This document shows positions 11,964 to 13,743 of a DNA stretch of 13,743 bases, one piece after another. The DNA is taken from the NCBI GenBank assembly GCA_021780625.1, contig JAJXYI010000258.1, forward strand, positions 1 through 13,743, in the 5' to 3' direction. The notes below the pieces were generated by a model. That model was not told where the DNA came from. It saw only the letters and a program-made list of their open reading frames with translations, and searched no databases. The first letter of the stretch is position 1. Each line of letters starts with the position of its first letter. Origin of the DNA: a bacterium (GTDB lineage Bacteria; Verrucomicrobiota; Verrucomicrobiae; Opitutales; Opitutaceae). Made by a program: the position numbers and the translations under genes.

Positions 11964-13743
11964 GAGTCCCGCGGGGTTGCCCGGAAGTCGCGAATACTCG
12001 GCCGGCCGGATCGTCGTGGCGGCGGGATGCCTGGGTGCCGCGGCGATGGCAACGCAGCTCGTGATGATGCGTGAGTTGTGGGAGGTGCTCTCGACCAACG
12101 AACTCGTGATCGGAATCGTGCTGGGCGCCTGGCTGATGTTTGGCGGACTGGGCGCTGCGCTGGGTGCGGCCCATGGGCGGAGGAAGACCGGCGGAAGTCG
12201 GCTTTGGCTGGTACAATGCGTGCTGGCACTGATGCCCTTCGCGATGATCCTCGCGGTGCGTGGGGGAAGGGATCTGTTGTTTCAGCGGGGCGAGGCGATC
12301 GGCGCGACGGGGGCCTTGCTCTTCGCCAGCGGGGTGCTCGCCCCCTATTGCGTGGGTGCGGGCTACCTCGTAGCGCGATGGTGTGCGGTCCGACAGGAGG
12401 GCTCCTGGATTCGAGCGATCTATGTTGCGGACACCGTGGGTGGAGCGATTGGCGGGATGCTTTTCGGACTCGCCCTCGCGCGACACCTGACGGCGTTTCA
12501 GGCAATCGCGTTTTTTTCCGCAATCCAGTTGGCGTGGGCGTGGTTTGCGGCTGGGCCGATGGTGCGTGTGGCGACCGCCGCGCTGGCGGGAGCAGCCCTG
12601 GCGGTTTCGCCTTTGACCTGGGGGCAGCTGGATCCCGACGCCCCCAGCACGGCGTGGCGTTTTCCGGGTGAACGCATCCTGGCGCGCATCCAATCGCCTT
12701 ATGGGCGAATCGTGGCCGCGGAGGGGGGCGGGCAGGTGACGTTCTACGTCCTCGGCAGACCGGCGGTTGCGGTCGGGGACACGGAGGCGGCCGAGGAGGC
12801 GGCTCATTTTGCAATGGCGCAGCGGTCCGACGCGCGGAGGGTCCTGCTGTTGGGCGGCGTGGCCTCGGGCGTGGCGACGGAGGTGCTGAAGTATCCGGAG
12901 GTTCGTGACGTCGTCGCCGTTGAACAGGACCCCGGCCTGGTCGGCGTCGCCCGGCGTCTTTTCCCGGAGGCGTGGACCGATCCTCGGCTGAGGGTGGTTA
13001 TCGACGATCCACGCCGCTTCGTGATGCGCGAACGGTCCCAATTCGACCTGATCGTCGTCGTATCGCAAGATCCGGATACGGTGCTGCTCAACCGTCTTCA
13101 TACCATCGAGTTCTTCAGGGCGGTTCACGGACGCCTGTCTTTCGGCGGCGTGCTGGCCTTTGGGATGGCCCGCTATGCCGATTCCCTGAGTCCGGACCTG
13201 GCGGCGATGCTTGCGAGCGAACGGACGACGCTGGCAAGCGTGTTTGGGAATGTAAGGGTGTTGCCGTCGGGGCGAATCCAGTTTGTGGCTTCCGACGGTC
13301 CGCTCTACGCGGACATCGCGTCGCGGATCGAGGGCGCGGGAGTTCGACCGATCCACGTGACGCGAGGAATGCTGCTGGCGACAGTGACGCCCGAGCGGAC
13401 CGGCGCGTTGGAGCTGGCTTCGCTGCAGCGCGCCAGGGCGAACACCGATTTCAATCCGGTGCTCTGTCGTCGCGTATTGAACCGCTGGGCGGGCCGCTTT
13501 GGCGGTGCTCCGGCCTGGCTGGTGGGCGCGGCGCTCTCGGTTGCGCTTGGAGTGGCGGTCGTGCGAACGTCGGTTCCCTGTCGCCTGTTGTATGTGGGGG
13601 GCTTTTCCGCGTCGGTTCTCGAACTGGTGATCCTGATGGGATTCCAGACCCTGTTTGGGACCCTCTACCGTCAGGTCGGCGTATTCATGGGGCTATTCAT
13701 GATCGCGATGGCGGCGGGCGCTTGGGTTGGCGCCAGGGGGCGG
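11947..13743 (+). CDS. Membrane protein with a spermidine-synthase-like domain (3' end outside the window)
   Basis: A frame of 599 codons stays open to the last base, so the C terminus is missing. It begins at GTG 11947, within the end of the MEMO-AMMECR1 gene. Residues 21-222 contain about five to seven hydrophobic segments (for example IVLGAWLMFGGLGAALGAA), with MMRELWEVLSTNEL after the first, as in fused transporter/spermidine-synthase-like proteins. Residues about 235-470 resemble the methyltransferase-fold SpeE domain: VLLLGGVASG (299-308), VVAVEQDP with Glu326, IDDPRRF (Asp353-Asp354) and FDLIVVVSQDPDT (366-378). Further hydrophobic segments follow near the end. In true polyamine synthases the first Asp of the DxxDP motif is catalytic; here it is Val372, so aminopropyl transfer is doubtful. 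Other family members of this membrane type share the LNRxxTxEFF stretch seen here. Its substrate is unknown; coupling suggests joint work with the MEMO-AMMECR1 protein. Confidence 0.8.
   Translation, partial: MNTQSESPAGLPGSREYSAGRIVVAAGCLGAAAMATQLVMMRELWEVLSTNELVIGIVLGAWLMFGGLGAALGAAHGRRKTGGSRLWLVQCVLALMPFAMILAVRGGRDLLFQRGEAIGATGALLFASGVLAPYCVGAGYLVARWCAVRQEGSWIRAIYVADTVGGAIGGMLFGLALARHLTAFQAIAFFSAIQLAWAWFAAGPMVRVATAALAGAALAVSPLTWGQLDPDAPSTAWRFPGERILARIQSPYGRIVAAEGGGQVTFYVLGRPAVAVGDTEAAEEAAHFAMAQRSDARRVLLLGGVASGVATEVLKYPEVRDVVAVEQDPGLVGVARRLFPEAWTDPRLRVVIDDPRRFVMRERSQFDLIVVVSQDPDTVLLNRLHTIEFFRAVHGRLSFGGVLAFGMARYADSLSPDLAAMLASERTTLASVFGNVRVLPSGRIQFVASDGPLYADIASRIEGAGVRPIHVTRGMLLATVTPERTGALELASLQRARANTDFNPVLCRRVLNRWAGRFGGAPAWLVGAALSVALGVAVVRTSVPCRLLYVGGFSASVLELVILMGFQTLFGTLYRQVGVFMGLFMIAMAAGAWVGARGR

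Noticed and set aside
11932..13356. 474-codon open frame on the - strand opposite the SpeE-like gene
   Set aside because: It is Arg/His/Pro-rich with no family resemblance. The + strand frame has membrane segments and SpeE-fold motifs and continues to the window end without a stop.
1..13743. tRNA or rRNA genes, CRISPR arrays, insertion sequences and attachment sites
   Set aside because: I looked for tandem spaced repeats, transposase motifs, terminal inverted repeats and tRNA-like segments and saw none.

Overview
The window is a dense, single-direction stretch of bacterial DNA: all eight supported genes are on the + strand. It is GC-rich overall, with two less GC-rich genes near the left end. 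The organism looks like a free-living, high-GC Gram-negative bacterium. The gene styles (OGT-like glycosyltransferases with TPRs, a MEMO/AMMECR1 fusion, a membrane-embedded spermidine-synthase-like protein) would suit Verrucomicrobiota (Opitutae-like) or a deltaproteobacterial-type lineage. That placement is a low-confidence inference, because no taxonomic marker gene is present.

Layout. Bases 1-252 are a leader. It holds a strong intrinsic terminator (35-70) for an unseen upstream gene, a second hairpin, a 17-bp near-perfect palindrome and a possible promoter. Bases 253-10334 form a glycosylation block. It contains a divergent GT41 (SPINDLY/OGT-like) protein with TPRs at its C terminus (253-2583), two small GT-A-fold glycosyltransferases (2645-3535 and about 3838-4452), a UDP-galactopyranose mutase (glf, 4449-5627) coupled by an ATGA overlap to the gene before it, a two-headed GT2-GT41 fusion (5723-8428), and a canonical TPR-GT41 protein (8436-10334). 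Bases 10404-13743 form a second block. It contains a MEMO-AMMECR1 fusion (parts B and A of the AmmeMemoRadiSam set in one chain) and, overlapping its 3' end, a membrane protein with a spermidine-synthase-like domain that runs off the window.

How the genes could work together (inference). GT41 enzymes normally put a sugar on Ser/Thr of proteins. Three GT41 domains of different architecture, GT2-type enzymes and a supplier of UDP-galactofuranose suggest a locus that builds a short glycan on an abundant secreted or surface protein, possibly containing galactofuranose. The acceptor protein is not in the window. The three GT41 domains grade from canonical (8436-10334) through intermediate (5723-8428) to one that has lost the residues matching human OGT His498 and Lys842 (253-2583). 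This makes a division into catalytic, bifunctional and possibly non-catalytic or retuned members the most interesting idea here. The MEMO-AMMECR1/SpeE-like pair is probably a separate functional unit. Its radical SAM partner is not visible and may lie downstream.
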